DNA of 64,000 bases, taken from assembly GCF_963576615.1 (NCBI RefSeq), contig NC_088711.1, forward strand, positions 12,137,869 through 12,201,868, in the 5' to 3' direction. The notes under the pieces were generated by a model. It did no database searches. It was not told the origin of the DNA and saw only the letters and a list, made by a program, of their open reading frames with translations. Source of the stretch: Watersipora subatra (lineage: Eukaryota > Bryozoa > Gymnolaemata > Cheilostomatida > Watersiporidae). A program made the translations under genes and the position numbers. This document shows positions 1 to 13,000 of the stretch, one piece after another (the first letter of the stretch is position 1; every line of letters starts with the position of its first letter).

Positions 1-1022
1 GATCATTTAGGTGTGGGAATTTGGGGTGTACAATTACCTTATACATTAGCCTGAAATGAAGCTTTTGCAGATGGAGGATGTCTTGTGTGCCTATTAACGC
101 TAACGTTAATATTATTATTAACGCTAACTAAAGTGTGAAAATTGACAATTCAAACTTACGCATGATAAAACACTTCTATAACCTGCAAAGAATACCAAGC
201 ATTTGTTTATACATTCAAACACTGTTTTATTTAAGCTGAGCAAAAGCTTTTTGATGACCACAAGTACAGATTTAAGGTCTGACTTTGACAAATTTGCTTG
301 TAGATTGGTTTTTTACAGTAGAAGACAGATACTGGAAACTGATTTATTTATGAATGCTTCTAATGTTTGAGACGCTGTTGTGGCCGGTAGATTACGATGC
401 AACAAAAAGTTAATAACAAAGATCTACATTCCATGTCAGCTTATCATCTATGACATGTATAATTTTGAATTGGAGCAGAGACCATGCACCGACACAATGT
501 AACTTGGATGTGTTATCTTTGTCTATTCAATTCGCTCTTCTTATCCAACTATATTATATAGCTATTAATGCTCTTTTAATTATCCTACTCTATACTATTA
601 TTATTATGTACTATTATATTTTATTTTGATCATTAAAAGGACATAAAATTATCACATTGTACTTACGATATCACTTTCTACTTCTCAGTACCTTTTGTTA
701 TGGTACATTTGACTGAGCAGCTCCTTTCATAACCACTATGCTAGCATTGTGTATAAGTTGCCATGAAAAGTTTAAAAATTATTCTTGCCGCTGCACTTCA
801 CCTATATCACCAAAAGTAACGTGTTTACTCCGTATATTCTCATAACTATTATATGATCGGTTCGTCGAGTGTCAGCAAGTTTAGCATTTGTTGTTTGCAT
901 TATTTGCTGAGTTGTTATCGGATGTGTTTTTCCTATGAATTTGTACTCATTTGAGACATTAGGTTGGTAGGTTTGGGAAAAAGGAAGGACCTTTTCACAT
1001 TTACTGATGTTATTTTGTCTAG
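1..1022. other. upstream region, no supported gene
   Basis: AT-rich sequence before the first exon I can recognise. The exon at 1023 is preceded by a plausible acceptor (pyrimidine-rich tract and AG at 1021-1022) and starts in codon phase 0. At least one 5' exon, with the start codon, should therefore lie here or left of the window. I could not identify it. Confidence 0.5.
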
Positions 1023-4000
1023 GCGAAGGTAGTGGACTATTATGATGTGGCCATAGTGGGAGCTGGACCTGCCGGTGCTACCTGCGGCTATTATTTGGGT
1101 ATGTTCATATATATCTTTCATTCATTTTATTTATGTACAGAGAGATGGGTTTATAGTATTATAATGTTCATTGAGTTTCTGCACAGACAAAGACATCTTA
1201 CTTTTAAGATGCTATTCTCCAAGATTGGGAATATTCTATGTTTTAACGCAACTCCTTTGTGAGTTTCTCATATGCGAATGATTTAGGATTAACAAGTGGA
1301 CACTCATTTGATGTTTTTGTATTCTGTTATTATCTACTGTGTGACAGACTTTTATATTCAGTAAAAACTCTAAAAATAACTGTTGACTACATCAGCAATT
1401 CAGGAAGGGATGGTGTAAATTTAGGGAGGGATGGTGTGAATTGCCTTTTACTGGAGAAAAAGAAGTTTCCGAGGGACAAGTATTGTGGTGATGCTGTCTG
1501 TAAGACTGGCATTGAAATTCTCCAGGATATGGGAGTGTATGATGAACTCTTGAAGCAGTCCAAAGCAAGAGTGGTGAGCAACCTCTGTTAGTTATGTGTG
1601 TGTAAATGCAACCTCTGTTAGTTATGTGTGTGTAAATGCAACCTCCGTTAGTTATGTGTGTGTAAATGCAACCTCCGTTAGTTATGTGTGTGTAAATGCA
1701 ACCTCCGTTAGTTATGTGTGTGTAAATGCAACCTCTGTTAGTTATGTGTGCATAAATGCAACCTCCGTTAGTTATGTGTGTGTAAATGCAACCTCTGTTA
1801 GTAAAGTGTGCGTAAATGCATCCTCTGTTAGTTATGTGTGTGTAAATGCAACCTCCATTTGTTATGTGTGTGTAAATGCAACCTCTGTTAGTTATGTGTG
1901 TGTAAATGCAACCTCTCTTAGTTATGTGTGTGTAAATGCAACCTCCATTTGTTATGTGTGTGTAAATGCAACCTCTGTTAGTTATGTGTGTGTAAATGCA
2001 ACCTCTGTTAGTTATGTGTGTGTAAATGCAACCTCCATTTGTTATGTGTGTGTAAATGCAACCTCTGTTAGTTATGTGTGTGTAAATGCAACCTCTGTTA
2101 GTTATGTGTGTGTAAATGCAACCTCCATTTGTTATGTGTGTGTAAATGCAACCTCTGTTAGTTATGTGTGTGTAAATGCAACCTCTCTTAGTTATGTGTG
2201 TGTAAATGCAACCTCTGTTAGTTATGTGTGTGTAAATGCAACCTCTGTTAGTAAAGTGTGTGTAAATGCAACCTCTGTTAGTTATGTGTGTGTAAATGCA
2301 ACCTCCATTCGTTATGTGTGTGTAAATGCAACCTCTGTTAGTTATGTGTGTGTAAATGCAACCTCTGTTAGTTATGTGTGTGTAAATGCAACCTCCATTT
2401 GTTATGTGTGTGTAAATGCAACTTCTGTTAGTTATGTGTGTGTAAATGCAACCTCTGTTAGTTATGTGTGTGTAAATGCAACCTCCATTTGTTATGTGTG
2501 TGTAAATGCAACCTCCGTTAGTTATGTGTATGTAAATGCAACCTCTGTTAGTTAACTGTATGTAAATGCAACCTCCTTTAGCTATGCATGTGTAAATCAA
2601 CATATTGGTATATGATATTATTCAAGTCTAGATTGTACCTTCACTCTGTTATCTTTATATTATCTAAATACATACTCTCAACGTCCATATATTGTTTTAA
2701 TGTAGCTCATGCTTGTAATTGTCAAAAGTTACCCGCTGCGAGTAGGTCATTTTAATACTAAGAGTTGTTGCACCTATCCTTTTCTGATTAGCTGGCACTT
2801 TTGACTTCTATGACTAACGCAGGCTGACAGTGGGGGTCTTTGTAGTCCCTCTGGCTTAAGTTACATCGGCAGAAGTAAGGAACATCTTGGAGAGATTCCA
2901 GCAGCCATCGCTTGTAAGCGAATTCATCTTGACAACGCTATAGCTATGGCAGCCAAAAGGTAATAAGCTTGTACCTTGTCTTATAATAGCAGTTTAATTT
3001 TTATGGTTTTAATTCTGTTGACTTGTCTTTAAAATGTTTTTGTTATGTATTTCTATAAAGGTGTGTTTGCATTAGTGTGCATTTTTGCCACACACAGTTG
3101 GGCAACTAGATGCATGGTCTGTCCTTGTATCTCAGCCTCCCAATTTATATTAACATTTTTAATCATCCATTTAGTTCAATGTTTGAAATTACAGTAGATG
3201 CTCCTAAACGTAAATAATCCGTTCTGGAAACGTTTACGTTATAGAGATTTACGTTATAAAAACAGTAAAATACATGCAAATTGCCCAATCCGTTTCAAGA
3301 TTCTCCCAAATTCACCCTTTTGGTCATTCAAAAAGAAAAAAGACTTGTCTTAACTTTTTACTCTACTGACTGTACAGTAACTTGTATTATTGGTTTGTAT
3401 GGACAACTCTCCTTTCTCTTATCACTTTCACTCGGTTCATTGTTTATGCTTGTTATAATTTTACAATGAGTAATGAAAAACGCACACCTTCAGTGGCAAT
3501 TTACCTCGAGTAAACAGACAGATAGATAGCAAGGTCTATTTTGCAAATGTTTTATATGTATAAAATAGAGTAAAACAAAAATTTAACTTCACTATAACAA
3601 AGCTGTGTTTATGCGTCCGACTGTCTATCCGTCGTAAAGGTTCAAGGCTATGATAAAAGATATCGTTCGACGATTTCCAAATTGTGACATTCAGATTGGT
3701 AGACCGACAATCTAACACCTACACTGAAAAGATAATTGCGCAGCTAGAGTGGACCTTCGCTATACGACATTAATTCGTTCTGGTGTTGGCATCGTAAGGC
3801 AAAAAATATCATATAGATGGATATAGAAACCCGTTATAGTAATTATCTAATGCAAACAACCTCCGGTAAAAATCAACAAAAGTTTACATACCTGCTGTAC
3901 ATGTTGAAAATTAGTAACAAAATAATATATGTTAACCTTACTTACTATAGTTACCTACAGTAACTTTAGTGTATTCAGTGGTTATGATCGGCAATAAAAT

Positions 4001-7000
4001 GTTACATTAGAATGTACTATGTGCAGTACGTACCTGGGGAGTTTTTACCTTCGAGACAGACGCGTAACATAAACGTTGAATTTAACTTAAATGAATTTAG
4101 CTTACTAAACACATACATAAAGCTTAGTTTTAGTATTTATTTTACTAAACTGAACTTACACTTTGTCATAGAGAACAATGTTATCACATATCTGTTTTTG
4201 GTTTCGTTTTCACTAAAATTTAAAACAAATATAGAGAGCACTGATATATAGAGCAAGCGAGCATCATATCTCTTTCAGGCGTTGTGGGAGGGATTTTAGC
4301 GAATAGTATATTGGCATTTTCATTATTTCGTCGTAATCAGTACTTGGACTGCCAAATTTTAATTTCGAGAGAAATTTTTGTTGATATCGTATGGCAGAAA
4401 AAATTCGAAAAAATTTCATCTTTGTATGGTGAGGACGAAAAAACACCATGTTTCATATTTATTGTAAGGCGAAAAAATTTTATAACAGGGACATCATAAC
4501 TCGAGGGCGTATTGTATTAATTAATAATTTAGCGTGTGCAATCGCAAAAAGGATATACAGTATACGGTAAGAGCAACTAGTGTGATGAGAACGTCTAAGT
4601 TTTGTGATTGCGCGCACTCGTTAGTAGACTTGTGATTTGAATGTCGCGAGTTGAAATCCAGTACAAATGTGATTTTCCATTGCTAAAACTTTATCGTTAT
4701 AACCGGACAGACGAACGACGGCAGACAAACATGGAAATTTGTACATATAGATTAAGACTAGCGTAAGTTACGCAAATTCCAAGGATAAAGGAACTGAGCC
4801 AATGGCAACTGCATTACCTGCCACTGTTTATAAGCTGTTTTAAATCTTGAATGAATGTGTAGTATGGCCTAAGAAGTAAGAAATTTTTTTGGGAGAGATT
4901 CTTGTTGATGTCATATGGCAAAAAAATGTCGTATGGCGGGGACAGAAAGACATCATGTGTGACATCGTAGGCGAAAACACCGTATAACAGGGCATCGTAA
5001 CTCGGGGGTGCACTGTATTTATCTATTATCAATTTCTCACGGCAAACTAAACTGCCACGGTACTAGTATATATAATAGAGATAACCATATGCGTCATTTT
5101 TTCTCTCAAGTGCAGCCAGAAGAAAGCAATATTTTTAAGGCTAACTACTAGATGCGCATTATTCAAATCAAATTTGAGAACTTGCGCTATCTTGACACTT
5201 TATGTTATGTGCAATCTTTTATGTAGTACGAAGCAAAAACTTTACATCAACTTTTTACGTTATGTGGAATTTACATTATAGGAGGTGTACGTTATAGGAG
5301 GTGTACGTTATAGGAGGTGTACGTTATAGGAGCGTTTACTGTAATAGCCAATGGTTACCCCACTAACCTGGACCTCATCTGTAATACATCGCTCAGCGTT
5401 GTGTGCGCTCGGTACACCAATGGTTTGTACCTCTGACCACTTTGGTTCAGACAAGTGAGAGAGCCAGCATGGTGCAACTGCATAAGATATGCATGAAAAC
5501 AAATAAAATTTGTAGTATTGGGTTTACAGTGAAATGATGGTTGTAAGATACGATATTTTGCAGTCCAAATGTACTACAAACTATCCTGCGGCAAATATTA
5601 AGTGTGAAATGGCTACATGGAAGCTTTCTTGAGTAATCAGTGAATGCAAACACTGCTTGGGCTGAGCTAGCGGTTAGACGCTGTAAATGAGACACCATTT
5701 CATTGTTTGTTGCTAGACAACAGGATGCCGCTCAAGCCAAAAACATGAGGGGGTTTGCCGCTTACACAGGTGTTTTATGATGCTTGTGTCCTCTAAAATG
5801 CTGACATCCCAAATTGTTGGCATTTTACATGCTAGTCTGAATGCACCTTAAAATGTTTAGTAGGCAATTATTGAGTTGAAGATTATCAATATTTTCAGGG
5901 CTGGTGCCAACTTACAAGAGAACTGTCCAGTTGAAGAGGTTGTTTTTGATGAGGCAACTGGTCTATGGACTATTAGCATTGAAGGGTCTGGTAAAAGCTA
6001 TAAATCTAGGGTAAGTTAAAGTTCATGAAGGTAAGTAAGTTTAGGTGTAAGTTATTTTAATGGTATCTATTTGTTGGTCAAAGCATGTTAAGCTTTTCTG
6101 ATGCATCCTTGTTTTTAGAAATTGTATTGAATGTAATTTGCTGCTCTTTAAAGGGTTTTCTCATGGGGATGCATTGTTTCTGTCATGTACTATTGGCACA
6201 ATTACAGATAGTATCAGAAGTTATGTATTGGTAATGCCTTGTAGTAAATGCTACATCAACTTGGAAAGTTTATATCATCTTCGTTCCGCTTGCAGCTGCT
6301 GGTATGTGCGGACGGGGCGCCTTCGAGGCTAGCAACTAAACTTGGTATGGTTTCTCGACCACCAGACGGTTCATGCTCGAGAGCTTATGTACCTCCTGAC
6401 TGCCACCAGTTTGATGCAGACGGAGTTATCTTCTATAATAGAGATTTATTGCCCGGTTAGCAAACTGCTGGAGTGCTTCGGTATTTTATATATTGCTGTA
6501 CCAACTGCATTTGTTACTAGTTCAGCTCTTGGCTGAAACTTTTTTCTACATACTGATTCTGTAGCTCATTTGTCCATCATCGAGGAAATTTCAGGTTGTC
6601 ATAGCAACCTGAAATTTGCTGACAACACACCAGAAATTTTTCCCGACAAGCGCCGCAATGAGTTTTTCCATCGTGCAAATATGCAAGTGTATACAACTCC
6701 ATTTCTGGAACTTTTGTATCAGACCTCGTATATAGCAAGCTTCTATTGATAATCCTACGTCTCATCAGTGAAAAGTTTTGTCTGGTAAAGGTGCCCTCTG
6801 GTAATTGTACTCTCTGGTGAGTGTGCCCTCTATTGAGTGCGCCCTCTAGTGAGTGTGTCCTCTAGTGAGTGTGCCCTCTAGTGAGTGCGCCTTCTACTGA
6901 GTGTGCTCTCTAGTGAGTGCGCCCTCTAGTGAGTGCCCCCTGTAGTGAGTGCGCCCTCTAGTGAGTGCACCCTCTAGTGAGTGTGTCCTCTAGTGAGTGT

Positions 7001-10000
7001 GCCCTCTAGCGAGTGTGCCCTCTAGTGAGTGTGCCCTCAGTGAGTGTGCCCTCTAGTGAGTATGTTCTCTAGTGAGGGTGCTCTCTAGTGAGTGTGCCCT
7101 CTAGTGAGTGCGCCTTCTACTGAGTGTGCTCTCTAGTGAGTGCGCCCTCTAGTGAGTGCGCCCTCTAGTAAGTGCGCCCTCTAGTGAGTGCGCTCTCTAG
7201 TGAGTGCGCCCTCTAGTAAGTGCGCCCTCTAGAAAGTGTGCCCTCTAGTGAGTGCGCCCTCTAGTGAGTGCGCCCTCTAGTGAATGCGCCCTCTAGTGAG
7301 TGTGCCCTCTAGTGAGTGTGCCCTCTAGTGAGTGTGCCCTCTAGTGAGTGTGCCCTCTAGTGAATGTACTGTAACTTCTAGTGAGTTGCATGTGTGCAGG
7401 CTGTGTTTAGTCTTATATAGGGATGGCATTTGTTGTTTGAAAAAGTGTTATCAACTATCGTTGGAGTTGTCCCACCGATAGCGATAGTATCGAATTATCA
7501 ATGAGCAGACAGAGTTCGCCGATAGTTATCGAGTGACTTGGCAGCTGGTAAAACTATCGAATTATCGTGCCTGAAAAGATCGAGGATTGTGGGAAGGAAT
7601 AGGAAAAGGTGTTCGAGTTATCAGAGCATTCAAGTTATCAGAGCACTGTCACAAGTACATGTATTTATTAGTAGATAAATGTATATATATACAAACTATA
7701 GATAAATCAAACGCATAGATGGCTTGTTGCAAATTAAAAGGCTTCTAGTGTAAAGTTTAAAAAATATTTCATCAGAAAGTATAGAGACTTTTCTATCATT
7801 TGAGATTGGTTTGTTGTTTGAAGTGATGTGATTGCCAGGACGTTTTCAGATTAAAATTAGCCAAACTTTATCGCTGTTGAAATGCTCACAAGAAAAGACA
7901 TCTTTTTTGAGCGTTTTAACTAATGATATACAGCCCCCAGAAATGATATACAGGGGGCTGTATATCATTGTTTTAACCAAGATCAAGTTTGCCGATTTTT
8001 CTTTAAAGGTTGACTTGCAACAAAATTCACATTACAGTTATTTGGTATCAAAAGATTCACCATGTCTTACTCTGTTGTGTTGTAGGTGCCAAAGATGTGG
8101 AAAGGTGATTACAAGCTCGTAAAAGCTCAAAAACGAAAAGCCGCCGTAGATTGGAATCTCTTTATTTCTCTGACGTATTCATTACAGTTTGGTTATTGTC
8201 TTGTCATGTGATGTTCTCACGTGAATTAAAAGGCCAATAAAAATTTCAATGTAAAACTTATCGTAGCACTAGTTTATGACAAACACTTCGGGTTTTACCG
8301 AAGACCCCGTATCAAATATAGATGCTCGCTACTTTACAGTTTTGTTTCGGCATTATTCAATCGTCAAGTCGTAATCTGATCATGTGACCCAATACTTCGC
8401 AAATAATTTTTGCAGCACTTTTCGATTATCACAGGTGACCAACAGGCTCGTCATGATTATCAGACAATGATATGTACTCCTTCGAGCTAAGGTTAAAAAG
8501 TTTAACGATTTTTTACGGTAAGTTATAAGATATCAGTGCTAAAAGTGACAGCATTACAATGACGATAAAATAGACGCGTAAGAACAATAGCCATAGTTTT
8601 ATTGAACGCGTGAAGTATACTTGTGAAAATATTTCGACGATTAAGGTTGCATGAAAGTGTAAACAGAAACCATCCTGTAACAACTATGTCCCATTTGAGC
8701 CGTTTTGGAAAGCGAATCCAAACTACCGCGGTCTCGTGTGGCTGCGATTACATGTTCGTTTTTTGCTTTTAAGAGCTTGTCATCACATTCCCAGATATTT
8801 TGCACCTACAATACAACAGAGTAAGACATGGTGAATCTTATGATACCAAATAACTGTAATGTGAAATTTGTTGCAAGTCAACCTTTAAGTTTATTCGAAG
8901 GTTAGCTCACTTTTCTTAGCTTTCGGAGGGCCATTGCTAAGCGGATGATTGACAAAATTTGATTTTTGCAAACCTTTAGAAAAGTCGTTAACGAAAATAT
9001 TTTGCCGATGATGGTAATAACGACGTCTAAGAACTACTAAAAGTTGAGGTTTGTCTCTATGGCTTGGAATAAAGTGATATTCTAAAGCGATAACAACCAT
9101 CTTAGTAGCCGTTGGGCAAAAAACTGTTCGAGTTAACCAAGTTGAGGTCGAGTTATCTAAAGCAATTTATCATTGCGTGGGAACAGACCAAACAAATTCG
9201 TTCGAGTTAACCATGTGTTTGGGCTATCCGAAAGCGATAACTATCGGGTTATAGTATTTTTTATTATTCGATAACGATATATTTGTTTCGGATGTTTCGA
9301 TAGGCTAAAAATAGGCAATATATTCATATCGAGAAAGACAACTATCGACTATCGAAATCGACTATCGAGCTATCGTGCAACGGTGGTCTTATAACCTTTG
9401 CTATTTTAGCCATCCATTCTTCGTAGCAGGCTATTTTAAAACCACATTTTCAAAGCTTTTAGATTTCTTTATCTAAGTAAAGCTTTTAGTTAGCTGAAAG
9501 TGTTAAGGATTCATTGCAATTTTTGATGCGGCTGGGTGGTTTGCTATATAAACATGGGTGTATATATATAGCGCCCAGTGAATGATTTGTAGCATAAATT
9601 AATATCGATTTTAGTTTAAACTAGCATACAATTACTTTAAGTGTACTGTATGTGTGTACAGTAATGTACGTATATCTTATATGTACCGGATATACAAATT
9701 CAAAAATCAATTATTGATGTAGATGACGTTGCTATATATGATATAAGATATACGATGTATAAACAGTGTATGACAAAAACGTTATCTAAACAATGAATAG
9801 ACATAAGCAATGATATTACCTACTGTTGCCAACATAATGGTTTGGCTATTTCTCAGGCTATTCAGCTCTATTTCGGCATGCGGACGGAGACCTGAATTAC
9901 TGCGTGTACCTGATACCGGGCAACCCAAAGATAGACATGGACAAAGACTTGCCACACTGGCACAGTCGGCTCATGAAGGAAGACGCCAACATCAGTCGTG

Positions 10001-13000
10001 CGCTTTCCAATCCAGACCAGATAGAGAGGATGAAGGCGGGTCTGTTATGATTTTAGTCACATTCTAATCATGACTTGGGTGGTTCATCGTGTGAAATAAA
10101 TACAGCAGACGCTCGTACAACGTAAATAACCCATTCCAAGAACACTTACATTTTAGAGATTTTACGTTATACGGACAGTAAAATACTTGTAAATTGCCTA
10201 AACCGTTCCAAGATCTTTCCAAACTTATCCCTTTGGCCCTTTAAATAAAAAAAACTAGACTTAACTTTTTAATATGTAGGCTGTAACGTAACTGCAGTAT
10301 TATTGGTTTGCCTTGACAACTTTTCTCCTTTCTCAGATCAATTTCACTGGTTTTTTAGACTATGATTGCAGTAATTTTACAATAAGTTGATGGAAGCGCA
10401 TATCTTTGACATTCATTTACAATGATCTGTTCATTTTTCGAGATAGCAAATACAAATAGGAAAGAAACTTTTTAATTTAATGATTGTACGCACAGTAGTA
10501 TTGTTGGTTTGTATCGACAAGTTTACTCTTTTTATCACTTTTACTTTGTATCACGTTTGTGATCGCGGTAACTTTACGTTAAGGTAAGGGGTGCACACCT
10601 TAAATGCCAATTTAAATCTATGCTTTTTAATTTTTTATTAACAGAAATGTCAACGGTTCATCATTTAAAATAAATATAATTATTTCTTGTTTTTTTTTGC
10701 AGCGAGTCTGCGCCTAGGTGGAGAAAGGTACACCTATGGAGACCATGTTATAGTGATAGGTGATGCAGCTGGCATGATAGACCCTATGACTGGTTAGTGT
10801 TGACAAGCATAGTCTTACAGGTCTCATTTCAAACTCAACCTTGACATAGCAGTGATATTAGTAAACCTACCAACTACGATTAACCGGAGATTACAGCTAT
10901 GCATATCTGAGTTATTAGAAGGAATTTATTAAAAATTTAGTTCTGTTCATTCACTAAAAGTTGTAACAAGACTAAAGATTAAGTCTAACTTCTTGGAAAT
11001 GCTTGAATCCGATTTGTCACCGCATATGCATCCAGTACTTGTATTTTCACACAACCAAACGCTAGAGTTGTCATATCTTTTTAGTGCGTTTTATATTGTA
11101 AATTGCTCTGAATACAACTCAGCCTACCAAAGTGTCCTTTTGTACCCACCCACTCATAAACTATATAGTTTACCCTGTCGATCAATAAAGCTCACGATCT
11201 TTTTAACTTGAACACTATTATGTAACTATTGACAGTATTTATAATTTGCCATGGTTAATCATTTAATAATAGACCCACTTAAAAAGTACCTGGGTAAGAT
11301 GTATGGTGTACAATTATCTCCTCTTACTAAGTTTTTGTTATCGCTGTAGGGGAGGGCATCCATCACGCCATGCAGTCAGGAAAGATGGCTTCCAAGTTCT
11401 TGCAGGAGACTATTGAGGTAGGAAATTATGGAGAGCATGTAATGGCACATTTTCAGGACCGGTGGATGGCTAAGTTTGGCTCTGACTTTGCTTGGTAAGT
11501 TACTGTCGGGCTGTAAATTTTTCTTTAAGCTTTCAACATTTGTTTTAAAAGTTTTAAATCTAACGAGTCACCACGAGGTTTTTAGAACATGTTTGAGCGC
11601 TGGTTTAAGTGAAAAAAATTTTTATGCTGTATTTATTTGGCTATTGTTACTACTAGAGCTGGAACGAGACCAAGGAATGCAGGGTCGGGCCAGACTCAGG
11701 GTCAGCAATGAGGGCCAAGATCGAGTCGGGCCGGGTCAGCACGCGCGAATTTTTATTCATTTAAGGTTAAGAGATAGTTCTATTACAGCCTAATGTTGTG
11801 ACATCAATAACCTAAGATAAAAGAACCCATTATCACACCAATCATTATATTTTGTGGCTTGGTTTATAGATGCAGTCTACGATTTATGGCTAGACATTGG
11901 AGGATCAATGCTAATCAATGGGGGATAGATTAATGGCATGACTTTGGCTAAAGTGTTTTTATTACAGATTTTATTTTCAACTCTGCTATTATAATCAACA
12001 AGAAGAGATTAGTTAAGAAATACTTTAAAAATATAGAAATAGATAACTCAGCATAGTAGAAAGCAAAAATCCATCACTTTCATAAACTTATGGCATTGGT
12101 GAAAGAAACTCAAGATAAAAACAATTAGACCCTAGGTTCTTAGACGCGCTTTTAAGTTCCTCAGGATGCCTTCGTTGTAAATGCCTCAATAGTATTGAAG
12201 TGGACCCTTCTTCATAGCTTAACTTGCTTTACCATACTGTACAAATAATTTGGTCTTTCCCTTTCGTGACTAGCTTCTTCTTGAACTCCCAGACCACCGT
12301 CATGTTGATTATTTCTTGCCAAAAACGTCGTAAAACCTATAGTCCAAAGACTATTGTTGCAGACGTAAAAATATAATATTGACTCACCTTGTATTTCGCC
12401 TGGTCCTTCTGCGCTAGGACTATGCTTGACTCTATTTTAATCGCACTTAAAAAGCGATATACAATCGCTTTCGTTTAGCCATAAACCTACCCGTGTCTTT
12501 GTAAAGGAAGACCCGAGGGCCGGGTAGCCCGACCCGGGCACCTCTCACCCGGTGGGTCAAGACCGGACGAGCTACCCGTTCCAGCTCTAGTTACTACATT
12601 TATCCAGTCATGTTTAGGCGTAAATGTATCATTTTTCAAAACTGTTTTTTAATCTGTAATAAATTGCTGACACACAAATCTATTAAAAAGCATCATGCAG
12701 CTGTTTAGTTATGGCAAACTGTAAATCCGTATATTTGTAAGTCCAACAAGTTACTAGCTTCACTCTTTGTTGTCATTTGTGTTTTACTTGCCAGGTCAGC
12801 TTTGCCACTGTGTTGCAGTGCTTTGGTTCACCTACACATGCATGTCATAGTATGATAGTTAGCTGAGTTTGGCATAGATTGCATCATACTCACATTTATA
12901 ATAAAATGATATAAATGTTCTACCGCAGTTCAAAATTATCTTCTCACGCTCAAAAAAAATCTATTCCTAATGATATTACATTTTTGGGGTCATTCTCATG

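Larger units (their letters stand above)
7585..9232. mobile_element. pogo/Tigger-like family B copy, ends lost, nested in the hAT-like element
   Basis: The sequence is clearly homologous to 39317-40449: shared blocks include GTTCGAGTTATCAGAGCATT near 7612, the region around 7800-8000, and GTTCGAGTTAACCATGTGTT near 9200. The TIR-bearing tips present in the 39317 copy are missing or degraded here. The boundaries are approximate. The sister copy acts as an empty site for the two insertions inside. Confidence 0.7.
7418..9385. mobile_element. hAT-like element carrying nested insertions, intron 5
   Basis: An exact 8-bp direct repeat GTCTTATA flanks it at 7410-7417 and 9386-9393. The subterminal regions are full of CTATCG/CGATAG motifs in both orientations, as in many hAT ends. 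Outer ends start TAGGGATGGCA and finish TGCAACGGTG, so any terminal inverted repeat is diverged. No transposase frame is visible. It contains the elements listed at 7585-9232, 7921-7969 and 8007-8884. Confidence 0.65.

Noticed and set aside
763-815. Possible first exon encoding MKSLKIILAAALHLYHQ, which looks like a signal peptide, followed by a GTAACG donor
   Set aside because: The phase (2) does not fit the acceptor at 1022 or the nearby AGs, so it cannot be joined in frame to the reductase exon.
1392-2603. Long open frames of 403 (minus) and 319 (plus) codons
   Set aside because: They are produced by the 30-bp repeat. The peptide is a 10-residue tandem repeat on both strands, and the plus frame lies in an intron.
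5447-5698. Minus-strand frames of 64 and 83 codons near 5308-5698
   Set aside because: They lie within intron 3 of the reductase gene, share no motif with known families, and overlap transposon-end repeats.
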